From NCBI RefSeq assembly GCF_014158035.1, contig NZ_JACFXW010000001.1, positions 434,001-498,000 on the forward strand: a stretch of DNA of 64,000 nt, given 5' to 3'. This DNA comes from Rhizobium sp. G21 (lineage in GTDB: Bacteria; Pseudomonadota; Alphaproteobacteria; Rhizobiales; Rhizobiaceae). Below, piece by piece: positions 7,688 to 17,848 of this stretch (positions within the stretch are counted from its first letter, which is position 1; each line of letters begins with the position of its first letter). The notes beneath the pieces were generated by a model. It saw nothing but the letters and a program-made list of their open reading frames with translations, searched no databases and was not told the DNA's origin. The translations under genes were made by a program, and so were the position numbers.

Positions 7688-9288
7688 TCACAAGAGAAAA
7701 TCAGCCTTGTGCAGTTCACCTGATCTGATCGATTGCAGCGTGATCCCATCTCCGCCGTCGGCAGCGATCACCACATCGTCGCCATGCGCGATCATGTGGC
7801 TTTTGAGATCCGCATAGGAAGAGAAGTCGCCCGCGCCGCTCAGGTCGATCCTGTCGCGGCCGGGATCGAAATCCGTCACCGCATCGTGACCGAAGCCGCT
7901 CTCGAACACGAAGACGTCGTCGCCGCCTTTGCCTGTCAACTGATTGTCGCCGCGATTTCCGGCGATTCGATTGGCGAGACTGTTGCCGGTTCCATCGGCG
8001 GCAGCCGAACCTGTCAGCTCCAGATTTTCGACATTGGCGCCGAGCGCGTGGGAATAGGAGATCTGCACGGTATCGATTCCCTCGCCCTTGCGTTCCACGA
8101 TGCGCACCGATCCGCCCAGGGCATAGACGTCATCGCCGCCGCCGCCATGAACCTTGCCTTTCACCTCGCCCGTGAGACTGCTGAACCAGTCGTCGCCCCC
8201 GCCCAGTTTCACGTCGCCGTCGATCGTCCCGGTGTTGAGAATTTTCTCGATTCCCGCGCCGGCCTGGATGGCCACGCCGGAGGCTGCGGTGATGTTGGCG
8301 GCGTTGGTGATGGCGGTGACGCCTGTCGAAGTCATCCGGATTGCGGCGTCGGTGGTCGAGGCGCCGCGGATGATGTTTTCGTTGGTGATCACGGCGCCGT
8401 CGCCGACGACAAGCAGCGCCACCTTTCCCGACAGTGTGGCGGAGGTGGTCAGCACGGCGTCGTCCCCCATCAGTGCGACGCCGGTCTTCGCACCGCTGAT
8501 GGTCTTTTGATTGGTGAGGACGACATCGTCGCCGGAGGAATACACGCCATAAGTCGCGCCCGCCATTCTCTCGGTGTTGGTGATGGTCGCATCGTCGCCT
8601 GTGGAGCGAATGGCGGCGGCGCGGCCGACGACCACGCCGTCATTGGAGATCAGCGCGCCGGCGGCGCTCGAAAACACGCCATCGCTGTCGGCGGAAATTT
8701 TGCCGTGGTTGACGATCTCGGCGGCCCTGCCCGTCGAGGCGACGCCTCGGCCGTGTGAGGATGTGATCCCCCCGAATTGATCAGGTCGGCGTCGCTGCCC
8801 GAGGATGAGATGGCGTCGCCGAAAGCTTTGATCGACCCGTTGTTGTTGATCGAAGCGTCAGCGGCGCGGCTGAGGATCGCGCACGCACGGGTCGAGACGA
8901 GCGTCGCATCATTGGTGACCGTCGCGTCGACGCCACGAAGGTCGAGGGCGACGCCCTTGGCCGCAATCGCGCCGGCATTGCCCAAGGTCAGCCCGCCGCT
9001 CAGGACCGACAAACCAACCCCGCCGCTGTTCAGCACACCCGTACTTTCGATCTTGATATCGTCGCCGGCGTCTCCGCCGGATTGAGAGGCTGCGCCCAGC
9101 GTCCAGAGCGGACCATGGGTCGAGGACAAGGTTCCCTGTATCTTGAACACGCGTCCGCCGGCGGACGAGGAGGCGTCGATCGCCAGGCCGGACGTCGCGA
9201 TGGTCACGCCCGTCGACAGGATCCATTCCTCGCCGCTTATATTGGCGACCAGAGTGGTTTTCATATTTTTCGTGATGGCAATCGTCAT
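7688..9288 (-). CDS. Secreted calcium-binding RTX protein with a beta-solenoid repeat domain (one frame break)
   Basis: After correcting one frame break this is a 533-residue protein. About residues 75-330 form a run of roughly eleven 21-24-residue repeats with the pattern [TS]-[VI]-x-N-x-x-x-I-x-G-A-x-x-G-V-x-x-x-G-D-D-A, which should fold as a beta-solenoid. The C-terminal third has RTX nonapeptides (GGGDDVYALGG, GKGGDDVFVFE) and ends with an acidic-hydrophobic tail (KADFLL) like type I secretion signals; there is no N-terminal signal peptide. I start at the ATG at 9288 (MTIAITKN) after GGGGA. The break lies in a run of six G (8768-8773); a seventh G restores the frame. Function unknown: surface or matrix protein is plausible. 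No exporter genes lie nearby. Confidence 0.8.
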
Positions 9289-9336
9289 GATCGTCCCCGG
9301 ATGGGACGACAATACCGGCGCGCCGCTTATGAGAGG

Positions 9337-9687
9337 TTAATGCGCCGGGTCGTGATCCACAGTGAGCAGCCCTTCGACACTGTCTGTCTCCAGCTCGACC
9401 AGCCAGAGATCCGGATCGAATTTCGCCTCTCGGGCGATGACGGCTTCGACATCGGCCCCCTCGCCGTTGCGGACGCGGATCTCGAAGCGGCGGTCGCCGG
9501 ACGTCTCGGCGTCGAACAGACTTTGCGGCGCCGGACCGTAGAGCGTCTCCCGTCCATCACGACCGCGGGTGCGGATGAAAATCGCCCCGGCTTCCGCCGC
9601 ACCCTTGCGCTCCACGGCCGCAAAGCCGCCCGAGGAGAAGACGCGGCGGATCAGGGCGGAAACGAAGAATTCGGATGTGACGCGCAT
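9337..9687 (-). CDS. DUF1491 family protein
   Basis: This 116-residue protein matches what I know of DUF1491, a small alphaproteobacterial family of unknown function. It begins MRVTSEFFVSALIRRVFS, has a central AGAIFIRTRGRDG segment and ends with a DPDLWLVELE motif. There is no signal peptide or membrane segment, so it is probably cytoplasmic. It lies upstream of the RTX gene on the same strand with a 48-bp gap, but co-function is not implied. Confidence 0.8.
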   Translation of the reverse strand: MRVTSEFFVSALIRRVFSSGGFAAVERKGAAEAGAIFIRTRGRDGRETLYGPAPQSLFDAETSGDRRFEIRVRNGEGADVEAVIAREAKFDPDLWLVELETDSVEGLLTVDHDPAH

Positions 9688-9809
9688 GGCGGTGTCTTAA
9701 GATCAATGCCGCCAGCTGTCAAAACAGCCGACGACGATGTCGGGCGGCGGCCTGCGGTCGTCGACGCTCGCCATCTCGTGGATCGCGTCGCCCGCGCCGC
9801 GGCTCGGCG

Positions 9810-10622
9810 TTAATCGACGAAGGCGCGTTCGATGACGAATTCGCCCGGCTTGTTGTTGGCGCCTTCGTTAAGGCCCGCATCGATCAGCAACTGCTTGGTT
9901 TCCTTCAACATGGCGGCAGAGCCGCAGATCATACCGCGATCGATGGCCGGGTCGATCGGCGGCACGCCGAGATCGGCGAACATCTTGCCCGACCGGATAT
10001 TGTCGGTGATGCGGCCCTGAAAGGGATAGTCCTCGCGGGTCACGGTGACATAATGCTTGAGCTTGTCGCCGACGATCTCGCTCAGGAATTCGTGGTTCCT
10101 GATCTCCTCGATCAAGTCGAAGCCGTATTTCAATTCCGCCACCTCACGCGTCGTGTGGCAGAGGATGACTTCCTCGAACTTTTCATAGGTCTCCGGATCG
10201 CGGATCAGGCTGGCGAAAGGCGCAATGCCGGTGCCGGTCGAGAACATATAGACCCGCTTGCCCGGAAGCAGCGCATCGTTGACCAGCGTGCCGGTGGATT
10301 TCTTGCGCATCAGCACCGTATCGCCGACCTGCACGTTTTGCAGATGCTGGGTGAGCGGGCCGTCCGGCACCTTGATCGAGAAGAATTCCAGTTCCTCATC
10401 CCAGGCCGGGCTGGCGATCGAATAGGCGCGATAGACGGGCTTGCCTTCGACCATCAGGCCGATCATCGCGAATTCGCCCGAGCGGAAACGGAAATCCTGC
10501 GGCCGCGTCATGCGGAAGCGGAACAGCCGGTCGGTGTAATGCTGAACGGCGGTGACCGTCTCGGCATAGACGCCCGCCGGAATGGCGGAAACGATCTCGG
10601 GATTGGTGGCGGGCGCGTTCAT
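9810..10622 (-). CDS. fpr: Ferredoxin-NADP(+) reductase
   Basis: Fpr moves electrons between NADPH and ferredoxin or flavodoxin using FAD. The 270-residue protein has the FAD-binding RAYSIASP motif near residue 70, the NADPH-binding STGTGIAPFASLIRDP near 132, a GMICGSAAML segment near 232 and the family C-terminus EFVIERAFVD. The frame opens further upstream, but the ATG at 10622 gives the expected N-terminus. Subclass I FNRs of this kind supply reductant for biosynthesis and oxidative-stress defence. It is transcribed alone, diverging from cpdB across 290 bp in which I see no gene. Confidence 0.92.
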   Translation of the reverse strand: MNAPATNPEIVSAIPAGVYAETVTAVQHYTDRLFRFRMTRPQDFRFRSGEFAMIGLMVEGKPVYRAYSIASPAWDEELEFFSIKVPDGPLTQHLQNVQVGDTVLMRKKSTGTLVNDALLPGKRVYMFSTGTGIAPFASLIRDPETYEKFEEVILCHTTREVAELKYGFDLIEEIRNHEFLSEIVGDKLKHYVTVTREDYPFQGRITDNIRSGKMFADLGVPPIDPAIDRGMICGSAAMLKETKQLLIDAGLNEGANNKPGEFVIERAFVD

Positions 10623-10912
10623 GGAGCTTCGATCCTCGGACGTATTTTCTAACTCTGGCGGGGCTAATAGACCATTCAAAGCGGAACTTGAAGGTAGGGA
10701 TTTCCACCAGAACCGGCTCACAGGGAAAAGGCTTTCAATCTCGCCAATCCCGAGCCTCGCTCGGCCTATACCGCCTTCCGCCTTGTTTCGCCAGAGGGCG
10801 GCGCCTGCGTCTTTTCGCTGCGGCGAGATAATACCGTCACAATAGCGGCGTAGCCCGTTCAGGCTCTCGTTTCCAACGAGCCTTACCGATGATGGTCACA
10901 AAGGATAAGCCG

Positions 10913-12895
10913 ATGCTGTTCAAAGATCCCTTTCTCGCCAATCGCCGTAGCGTGCTCGCCGGCATCGCCTCCAGCGCGGCCTTGGTGATGCTGCATCCCT
11001 TCGCCGCCCGCGCCGCCGCCAACCAGGCGCATCTCCGGCTGATGGAAACGACCGACATCCATGTCGCACTTTACCCTTACGACTATTACGCAGACGGTCC
11101 CGACGACAAACAGGGCCTTGCCCGCACCGCCTCGATCATCGACGCCATCCGCGCCGAGGCCGGCAATTCCATGCTGATCGACAATGGCGACTTCCTGCAG
11201 GGCAATCCGCTCGGCGATTACATCGCCTATGAGCGCGGCATGAACGACGGCCAGGTCCATCCGGTGATCAAGGCCATGAACCTGCTCGGCTATGACTGCG
11301 GCACGCTCGGCAATCACGAATTCAATTACGGCCTCGATTATCTCTTCGCCACCGTCAAAGGCGCCAACTTCCCTTACGTCTGCGCCAACCTCACCAAGGG
11401 TCAATTGGCGTCCGATCCCCTGAAGGACGAACTGTTCTTCCCGCCCTATCGGATCATCGAGAAAACGATCAAGGACGGCGCCGGCAAGAGCGCCACTATC
11501 AAGGTCGGCTTTATCGGATTCGTGCCGCCGCAGATCATGGTCTGGGATTCCAAGAATCTCGAGGGAAAGGCTAATACCCGCGACATCGTCCAGGCCGCCC
11601 GCGCCTGGGTTCCCCGGATGAAGGAAGACGGCGCCGACATCGTCGTGGCGCTGTCGCATTCCGGCATCGACGCGACCGGCCAGAAAGAGCGGATGGAGAA
11701 CGCATCGCTTTATCTCGCCGGCGTCGAGGGCGTCGACGCGATTTTCACCGGCCATCAGCATCTCGTCTTCCCCGGCCCGAAGACCTGGGACGGCATGGCG
11801 GGCGTCGATCCCGTCAAAGGCGCGCTCCAGGGCAAGCCGGCGGTCATGGGCGGCTTCTGGGGTTCGCATCTCGGGCTGATCGATCTCCTGATCGAACAGG
11901 ACGGCGGCAAATGGAAGATCGTCGACTTCACCTGCGAAGCCCGCCCTATCTATCATCGCGAGGACAAGAAAGTCATAGCCGACGTCAAGGACAAGCCGGA
12001 GATCATCGAAGCGGTCAAACCCGAGCATGAGGCGACACTGGCTTATGTGCGTCGTCCGGTCGGCAAGACATCGGCGCCGCTCTTCTCCTATTTCGCGCTG
12101 GTGGCCGACGATCCCTCGGTGCAGATCGTCAACAACGCCCAGATGTGGTATGTGAAGGATCTCCTGAAGGACGGCGAATTCAAGGATCTGCCGCTCCTGT
12201 CGGCGGCGGCGCCGTTCAAGTCGGGCGGGCGCGGCGGCCCAGACTATTACACCAATGTCGCGGCCGGCGACATCGCCATCAAGAACGTCGCCGACCTCTA
12301 TCTCTATCCCAACACGCTGCGGGTGGTGGCGATCACCGGCGAGCAGGTGAAGAACTGGCTGGAGATGTCGGCCGGCATCTTCAACCGCGTCGAGCCCGGC
12401 GCCGAGGATGTCGATCTGATCAATCCGGATTTCCCGTCCTACAATTTCGACGTCATCGACGGCGTCACCTATGAGATCGATGTCAGCCAGCCGGCGAAAT
12501 ACGATCACGACGGCAATGTCGTGCACGCCGAGGCCAGCCGCATCAAGAACCTCTCCTTCGGCGGCAAGCCGATCGAGCCCGCGCAGAAATTCGCTGTCGC
12601 CACCAACAATTACCGCGCCGGCGGCGGCGGCAATTTCCCCGACATCAAGGACGACAAGGTGATCCTCGCCGCGCCCGACACCAACAGGGACGTGCTGGTG
12701 CGCTACATCATGCGGGAAGGCGCGATCAACCCGACTGCCGACGGAAACTGGCGCTTCGCACCCGTCGCGGGCGCGACCGCCGTGTTCGAAACCGGCCCGA
12801 AGGCGCGCGATTTCCTGGCCAGCGTCGAGGACGTCAAGATCGAACCGGCCGGCGACGGCAAGGACGGTTACGCAAAATTCCGGCTGGTGCTCTGA
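10913..12895 (+). CDS. cpdB: Periplasmic 2',3'-cyclic-nucleotide 2'-phosphodiesterase/3'-nucleotidase
   Basis: CpdB hydrolyses 2',3'-cyclic nucleotides and then 3'-nucleotides in the periplasm, salvaging RNA breakdown products. The N-terminus has a twin-arginine signal (NRRSVLAG followed by a hydrophobic stretch and an AARAAA cleavage site). The metallophosphoesterase motifs are all present: TTDIHV, DNGDFLQGNPLGD, LGNHEFNYG, ALSHSGID and TGHQH. A C-terminal 5'-nucleotidase domain contains the YRAGGGGNFP substrate loop. At 660 residues it has the usual length. I start at 10913, seven bases after AAAGGA; an in-frame ATG at 10889 is the alternative. Confidence 0.93.
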   Translation: MLFKDPFLANRRSVLAGIASSAALVMLHPFAARAAANQAHLRLMETTDIHVALYPYDYYADGPDDKQGLARTASIIDAIRAEAGNSMLIDNGDFLQGNPLGDYIAYERGMNDGQVHPVIKAMNLLGYDCGTLGNHEFNYGLDYLFATVKGANFPYVCANLTKGQLASDPLKDELFFPPYRIIEKTIKDGAGKSATIKVGFIGFVPPQIMVWDSKNLEGKANTRDIVQAARAWVPRMKEDGADIVVALSHSGIDATGQKERMENASLYLAGVEGVDAIFTGHQHLVFPGPKTWDGMAGVDPVKGALQGKPAVMGGFWGSHLGLIDLLIEQDGGKWKIVDFTCEARPIYHREDKKVIADVKDKPEIIEAVKPEHEATLAYVRRPVGKTSAPLFSYFALVADDPSVQIVNNAQMWYVKDLLKDGEFKDLPLLSAAAPFKSGGRGGPDYYTNVAAGDIAIKNVADLYLYPNTLRVVAITGEQVKNWLEMSAGIFNRVEPGAEDVDLINPDFPSYNFDVIDGVTYEIDVSQPAKYDHDGNVVHAEASRIKNLSFGGKPIEPAQKFAVATNNYRAGGGGNFPDIKDDKVILAAPDTNRDVLVRYIMREGAINPTADGNWRFAPVAGATAVFETGPKARDFLASVEDVKIEPAGDGKDGYAKFRLVL

Positions 12896-12915
12896 CCCAT
12901 AATTCTTTGCGCGAG

Positions 12916-12939
12916 AGCCGGCGGTTTCGGCCGCCGGCT
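12916..12939 (+). terminator. Probable terminator of cpdB
   Basis: A 9-bp GC stem (12916-12924 with 12931-12939) with a TTTCGG loop lies 20 bp after the cpdB stop. The downstream T content is weak (TTCGTTG), so termination may be incomplete. Confidence 0.6.
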
Positions 12940-13001
12940 TCGTTGACGCGAGCGCGGCTTAAGTTCATTCTTTTTGTCGAGAAAAACAAAGGGAACTCGC
13001 C

Positions 13002-13763
13002 ATGTCCGCCACTCTCGCGACTGTCAGCCGCCACGACAATCTGCCCTTCTATGAAGAGCGCGTCGATCTCGCCTGCGCCTTCCGCTGGACCGCCCGGCTC
13101 AACATGCACGAGGCGGTGGCCAACCACTTCTCGCTCGCCGTCAACGATGACGGCAGCCAGTTTCTGATGAATCCCAACCAGAAGCATTTCTCGCTGATCT
13201 CCGCCTCCAGCATGCTTTTGCTCGACGCCAACGATCCCTCGACCATGGACCGTCCGGATGCGCCGGATCCGACCGCCTGGGGTCTGCACGGCTCGATCCA
13301 TCGCCTGTTGCCGCATGCGCGCTGCGTCATGCATGTGCATTCGATCTATTCGACCGTGCTCGCCTCGCTCGCCGACAGCCGTCTGCTGCCGATCGACCAG
13401 AACTGCGCGACCTTCTTCAACCGCTATGTGATCGACAATGATTACGGCGGGCTGGCCTTCGAAGACGAAGGCGCGCGCTGCGCCCGGCTGATGCAGAACC
13501 CCAAGCATCGCGTGATGATCATGGGCAATCACGGCGTGCTGGTGATCGGCGACAGCGTCGCCGACACGTTCAACCGCATGTATTATTTCGAACGCGCCGC
13601 CGAAACCTATATCAAGGCGCTGCAGACCGGCCAGAAATTGCGCGTGCTCTCCGACGACGTCGCCGAAAAGGTCGCCGAGGAAATCGAGGATTATCCCGGC
13701 CAGTCCGAACGGCATTTCGAGGATCTCAAGACCCTGCTGTCCCGCCAGGAGCCCGACTTCTGA
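13002..13763 (+). CDS. Class II aldolase/adducin family protein
   Basis: The 253-residue protein has one class II aldolase/adducin domain. The putative zinc ligands are visible as HVHSIYST near residue 112 and as GNHGVLVIGDS near 175, and NMHEAVANHFSLAV near 34 is the typical N-terminal segment. Family members cleave or epimerise phosphosugars such as fuculose 1-phosphate, but many are uncharacterised, and no sugar kinase or transporter adjoins this gene. The ATG at 13002 follows AAAGGGAA. A strong terminator follows, so it is a single-gene unit. Confidence 0.87.
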   Translation: MSATLATVSRHDNLPFYEERVDLACAFRWTARLNMHEAVANHFSLAVNDDGSQFLMNPNQKHFSLISASSMLLLDANDPSTMDRPDAPDPTAWGLHGSIHRLLPHARCVMHVHSIYSTVLASLADSRLLPIDQNCATFFNRYVIDNDYGGLAFEDEGARCARLMQNPKHRVMIMGNHGVLVIGDSVADTFNRMYYFERAAETYIKALQTGQKLRVLSDDVAEKVAEEIEDYPGQSERHFEDLKTLLSRQEPDF

Positions 13764-13792
13764 ATTGAGCGCATCTTGCCGCGCTCATGAGA

Positions 13793-13832
13793 ACAGCCGC
13801 CGGATCGGCCAATCCGGCGGCTGTTTTCGTTT
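13793..13832 (+). terminator. Rho-independent terminator of the aldolase gene
   Basis: A 13-bp perfect stem (13793-13805 with 13812-13824), a 6-nt loop and a TTTTCGTTT tail follow the aldolase stop by 30 bp. It may also end mfd transcription from the other side. Confidence 0.88.
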
Positions 13833-13850
13833 GACCGTTTGGGTCTCCGC

Positions 13851-16800
13851 TTACTTGCCCTGTCCGGCGATCTCTGCGAGCTGCGTCATCAGCATGGCGG
13901 CGGCAGCCATGCGCTTTTCGGGCTTTGGCAGATCGCGGGCCAGGAACAGCGAATGATCAGGGCGGATCTTGGCGAGCGTGCCCTGCCGTGAGATGAACTG
14001 CACGAGGCCGGCCGGATTGGGGAAGATCTTGTCGCGGAACACCACGACCAGGCCCTTCGGCCCCGCTTCCACCTTCTCGACATTGGCGATGCGGCACAGC
14101 GTCTTGATATAGACGATCTTGAGCAGATGTTCGGTTTCGGCCGGCATCTGGCCGAAGCGGTCGATCATCTCGGCGCCGAAGCTGTCGATTTCCTTGAGAT
14201 CGCTGAGTTCGCCGAGGCGGCGATAGAGCTGCATGCGCAGATGCAGATCCGGCACATAGCTCTCGGGGATCATCACGGAGACGCCGGTGACGATTTGCGG
14301 CGACCAGCCGCTGTCGCTCACCTGCTCCTCGCCCTTGATCTCCAGCACCGCCTCTTCGAGCATCTGCTGATAGAGTTCGAAGCCGACTTCCTTGATATGG
14401 CCGGACTGTTCGTCGCCGAGCAGGTTGCCCGCGCCGCGGAGGTCGAGGTCATGGCTGGCGAGCTGGAAGCCCGCGCCGAGCGTGTCGAGCGACTGCAGCA
14501 CTTTCAGCCGCTTGTCGGCCATCGTGGTCAGCGTCTTGTTGACCGGCAGCGTGAACAGCGCGAAGGCGCGCACCTTGGACCGGCCGACGCGACCGCGGAT
14601 CTGGTAGAGCTGGGCGAGACCGAACATATCGGCGCGATGCACGATCAGCGTGTTGGCTGTGGGCACGTCGAGACCCGATTCGACGATCGTCGTCGACAAC
14701 AGCACGTCATATTTGCCGTCATAGAAGGCATTCATGATGTCGTCGAGTTCGCCCGGCGGCATCTGGCCATGCGCCACTGCGAGCTTCAGTTCCGGCACCG
14801 CCTCGCGCAGGAAGGTCTGGATCTCCTCGAGATCGGAGATGCGCGGGCAGACATAGAAGCTCTGGCCGCCGCGATAATGCTCGCGCATCAGCGTCTCGCG
14901 GATCACCAGGGGATCGAAGGGCGAAATAAAGGTGCGCACCGCCATGCGGTCAACCGGCGGCGTGGTGATCAGCGACAGTTCGCGCACGCCCGTCAGCGCC
15001 AGCTGCAAGGTGCGCGGGATCGGCGTGGCCGAAAGCGTCAGCACATGCACGTCGGATTTCAGCTCCTTCAGCCGCTCTTTGTGCTTCACGCCGAAATGCT
15101 GCTCTTCGTCGACGATCAACAGGCCGAGATTGGCGAATTTGACGCCTGCTCCCAAAAGCGCATGCGTGCCGACCACGACGTCGATCTTGCCTTCCGCCAG
15201 CTCCTTCTTGGTCTCGTTCAGCTCCTTGGCCGTCACCAGCCGCGAGGCCTGCCGCACCTTGAGCGGGAAGCCCTTCAGACGTTCGGAGAAGGTCTTGAAA
15301 TGCTGCCGCGCCAGAAGCGTCGTCGGCACCACGACGGCCACCTGCGCCCCGTTCATGGCGGCGATGAAGGCGGCGCGCAGCGCCACTTCGGTCTTGCCGA
15401 AGCCGACGTCGCCGCAGACGAGACGATCCATCGGCCGGCCCGCGCCGAGATCGTCGCGCACGCTGTCGATCGCGCCGGCCTGATCCTCGGTCTCGTCATA
15501 GGGGAAGCGGGCGGCGAATTCGTCATAGATGCCGTCGGGCGCGATCAGCGGCGGCGCCTGGCGCATCTGCCGCTCGGCGGCGATGCGGATCAGACCGCCC
15601 GCCATGTCGAGCAGCCGCTTCTTGAGCTTGGCCTTGCGCGCCTGCCAGGCGACGCCGCCCAGTTTGTCGAGTTGCGCTTCGGTCTGCTCCGAGCCGTAGC
15701 GCGACAGGAGCTCGATGTTTTCGACCGGCAGGAACAGCTTGTCGCCGCCGGCATATTCGAGCTGCAGGCATTCATGCGGCGCGCCGGCCGCCTCGATGGT
15801 CACCAGCCCGATAAACCGGCCGATGCCGTGTTCGGCATGCACGACGATCGAGCCCTCGTCGATCGACGAGGCCTCGGTGATGAAATCGGCGTTGCGCTTG
15901 CGGCGTTTTCCCCGCCGCACGAGGCGGTCGCCCAGAATGTCCTGCTCGCCGATGACGATCAGTTTGCCGCATTCGAAGCCGCTTTCGAGCGAAAGCACCG
16001 TCGCGCCGGCTTCGCCCGGCTTCAGCTTCATCGCGGCATCGAGGGTCGCAACGGGAACGACGCGCTCCAGCCCATGCTCCTGCAGCACCTGCAACAGACG
16101 GTCGAGCGAGCCCTCGGTCCAGGCGGAGACCACCACCTTGTCGCCCTTGGCGCGGTGATCGGCGATATGGCGCACGGCGGCGTCGAACACGTTGATGCGC
16201 TCCTCGCCCTCCTGCTCGCCGGCGCGCGCCCAGCGCATGCCGGGACGGGCTGAGAGCGCACGACCTTGCGCGCCTCGCCCTCATGCTCGTTGAACGGCGT
16301 GATGCGGATCGCGCCATGGCCCCGCAACTCCAGCATCACCTGTTCACCGGAGAGATAGAGCTGGTCGGGCGGCACGGGCTTATAGGGCGCGCCCTGGCTC
16401 AACCCCTTCTTGCCGGAGCCGGCGTCGAGCCTTGCTTCATAATAGTCGGTGATCAGCGTGAAGCGCTCATTGACCGATTCCTGCAACGTGTGATCGACGG
16501 TCAGGCGGAAGCCGGCGAGATAGTCGAACAGCGTTTCGAGCGTGTCATAGAACAGCGGCAGCCAATGCTCCATGCCGGCGAACCGCCGCCCCTCCGAGAT
16601 CGCCTGATAGAGCGCATCGTCGCGCGTGGCCGCGCCGAACATCGTGAGATAAGCCTTGCGGAAGCGGCTGATCATATCCGGCGTCAGCGACACTTCGCTC
16701 ATCGGGTTGAGCGAAATCTGCTTCACCTGCCCGGTGGTGCGCTGGCTGGCCGGATCGAGTGCGGATCGTCTCCAGCGTGTCGCCGAAGAAATCCAGCCGC

Positions 16801-17351
16801 ATCGGTTCGGTCTCGCCGGGCATGAAGAGATCGAGAATGCCGCCGCGCACGGCGAATTCGCCGACTTCGCGCACCGTCGCCACCCGTTCGAAACCGTTTT
16901 TCTCCAGCCGGATGGCGATCTCGTCCATCTTCAGAATCTGGCCGGGCTTGGCGGAAAAGCCCATGGCCGAGATGGCGTCGCGCGGCGGCAATTTCTGCAC
17001 CAGCGCATTGGCCGTCGTCAGCACGATGGCCGGATGCGGCTTGGCCTGATGTTGGATCAACCCCGCGAGCGCCGCCAGTCTCCGGGCGGAGACATCGGTT
17101 CCCGGCGACACCCGGTCGTAGGGCAGGCAGTCCCAGCCGGGCAGCACCAGCACAGGGATCTCCGGGGCGTGAAAGGCGAGCATTTGTTCGAGATCGGCGA
17201 TCTTCTGGCCATCGGAGAGGACATAGGCGATCGATCCTCCGGCGCGGGCGAGTTCTGCCAGCACCAGCGCCTCCATGCCCGGCGGCACATGGCCGATCGA
17301 AAAGCTCTTCTCGTCCGCGAGAATTTTCCGGGGATCGAAATCCGGGATCAT
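13851..17351 (-). CDS. mfd: Transcription-repair coupling factor Mfd (two frame breaks in the assembly)
   Basis: Mfd removes RNA polymerase stalled at DNA lesions and recruits UvrA for nucleotide excision repair. The full extent corresponds to about 1166 residues, the family length. The N-terminal UvrB-like module starts MIPDFDPRKILADEKSF. The RNA-polymerase interaction domain (EGSIVVHAEHGIGRF) and the RecG-like motor follow (CGDVGFGKTE Walker A, VDEEQHFGVKHKE Walker B, TLSATPIPRTL, RGRVGRS). The frame changes near 16755-16766 (one base too many) and near 16250-16262 (one base too few); together they leave the total divisible by three. Errors in sequencing are likelier than a real loss. Confidence 0.93.
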
Positions 17352-17428
17352 GCAGATGTCCTTGAGAGTGCCCCGGCGACTGAGATCGCTATCGGGCTGG
17401 AGAGATGGCGGAGCGGCATAGAAAACAA

Positions 17429-17452
17429 GACGACGGGCCGAAAACCGTCGTC
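17429..17452 (-). terminator. Terminator of sdhE
   Basis: An 8-bp perfect stem (17429-17436 with 17445-17452) overlaps the sdhE stop codon and is followed on the minus strand by TTGTTTTC. It separates sdhE from mfd. Confidence 0.7.
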
Positions 17453-17750
17453 ACACCACGGGCTTGAAGGCTTCCTCGGGACGGAAGGCCAGAATGCGCT
17501 CGAACAGCGGCGTCTTGAGACGCTCAGGCATCGGCTTTTCTCCGGAAATCCACTTGAACAGATCATTGTCGTCTTCGCCGAGAACGCGCTCGAACTCGGC
17601 GAGTTCCTCGCCCTGAAGCGTCTTGAGTTCGGTGTCGGCGAACTGGCCGAGGATCAGATCCATCTCGCGGATGCCGCGATGCCAGGCGCGAAACAGGATG
17701 CGACGGCGATGGGGATCGAGATCGGCGGTGGTCAGGGTCGTGCCAGTCAT
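17451..17750 (-). CDS. sdhE: FAD assembly factor SdhE
   Basis: SdhE (formerly CptB/DUF339) helps attach FAD covalently to the succinate dehydrogenase flavoprotein. The 99-residue protein contains the family signature: RILFRAWHRGIREMDLILG, in which RGxxEMD is the flavinylation-critical region, followed by an acidic VLGEDDNDLFKW segment. It lies between mfd and recG, divergent from recG with about 100 bp between the starts. This three-gene arrangement is one I recall from other Hyphomicrobiales. Confidence 0.9.
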   Translation of the reverse strand: MTGTTLTTADLDPHRRRILFRAWHRGIREMDLILGQFADTELKTLQGEELAEFERVLGEDDNDLFKWISGEKPMPERLKTPLFERILAFRPEEAFKPVV

Positions 17751-17848
17751 CGGCGTGGTGATCCTCTCATGATACGAGGCCGTCTATATCCCTTGGAAAC
17801 TTGCTTGTCAGCCTTGCAAATCCACCTTCGACAGCCGAAATTGTGTGC

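Noticed and set aside
7448..7723. 91-codon ORF between the GntR gene and the RTX gene
   Set aside because: No ribosome site, no recognisable content, and it runs over the hairpin and the end of the RTX gene.
10883..12526. 547-codon open frame on the minus strand
   Set aside because: It is the antisense shadow of cpdB.
14127..16253. 708-codon open frame on the plus strand
   Set aside because: It is the antisense shadow of mfd.
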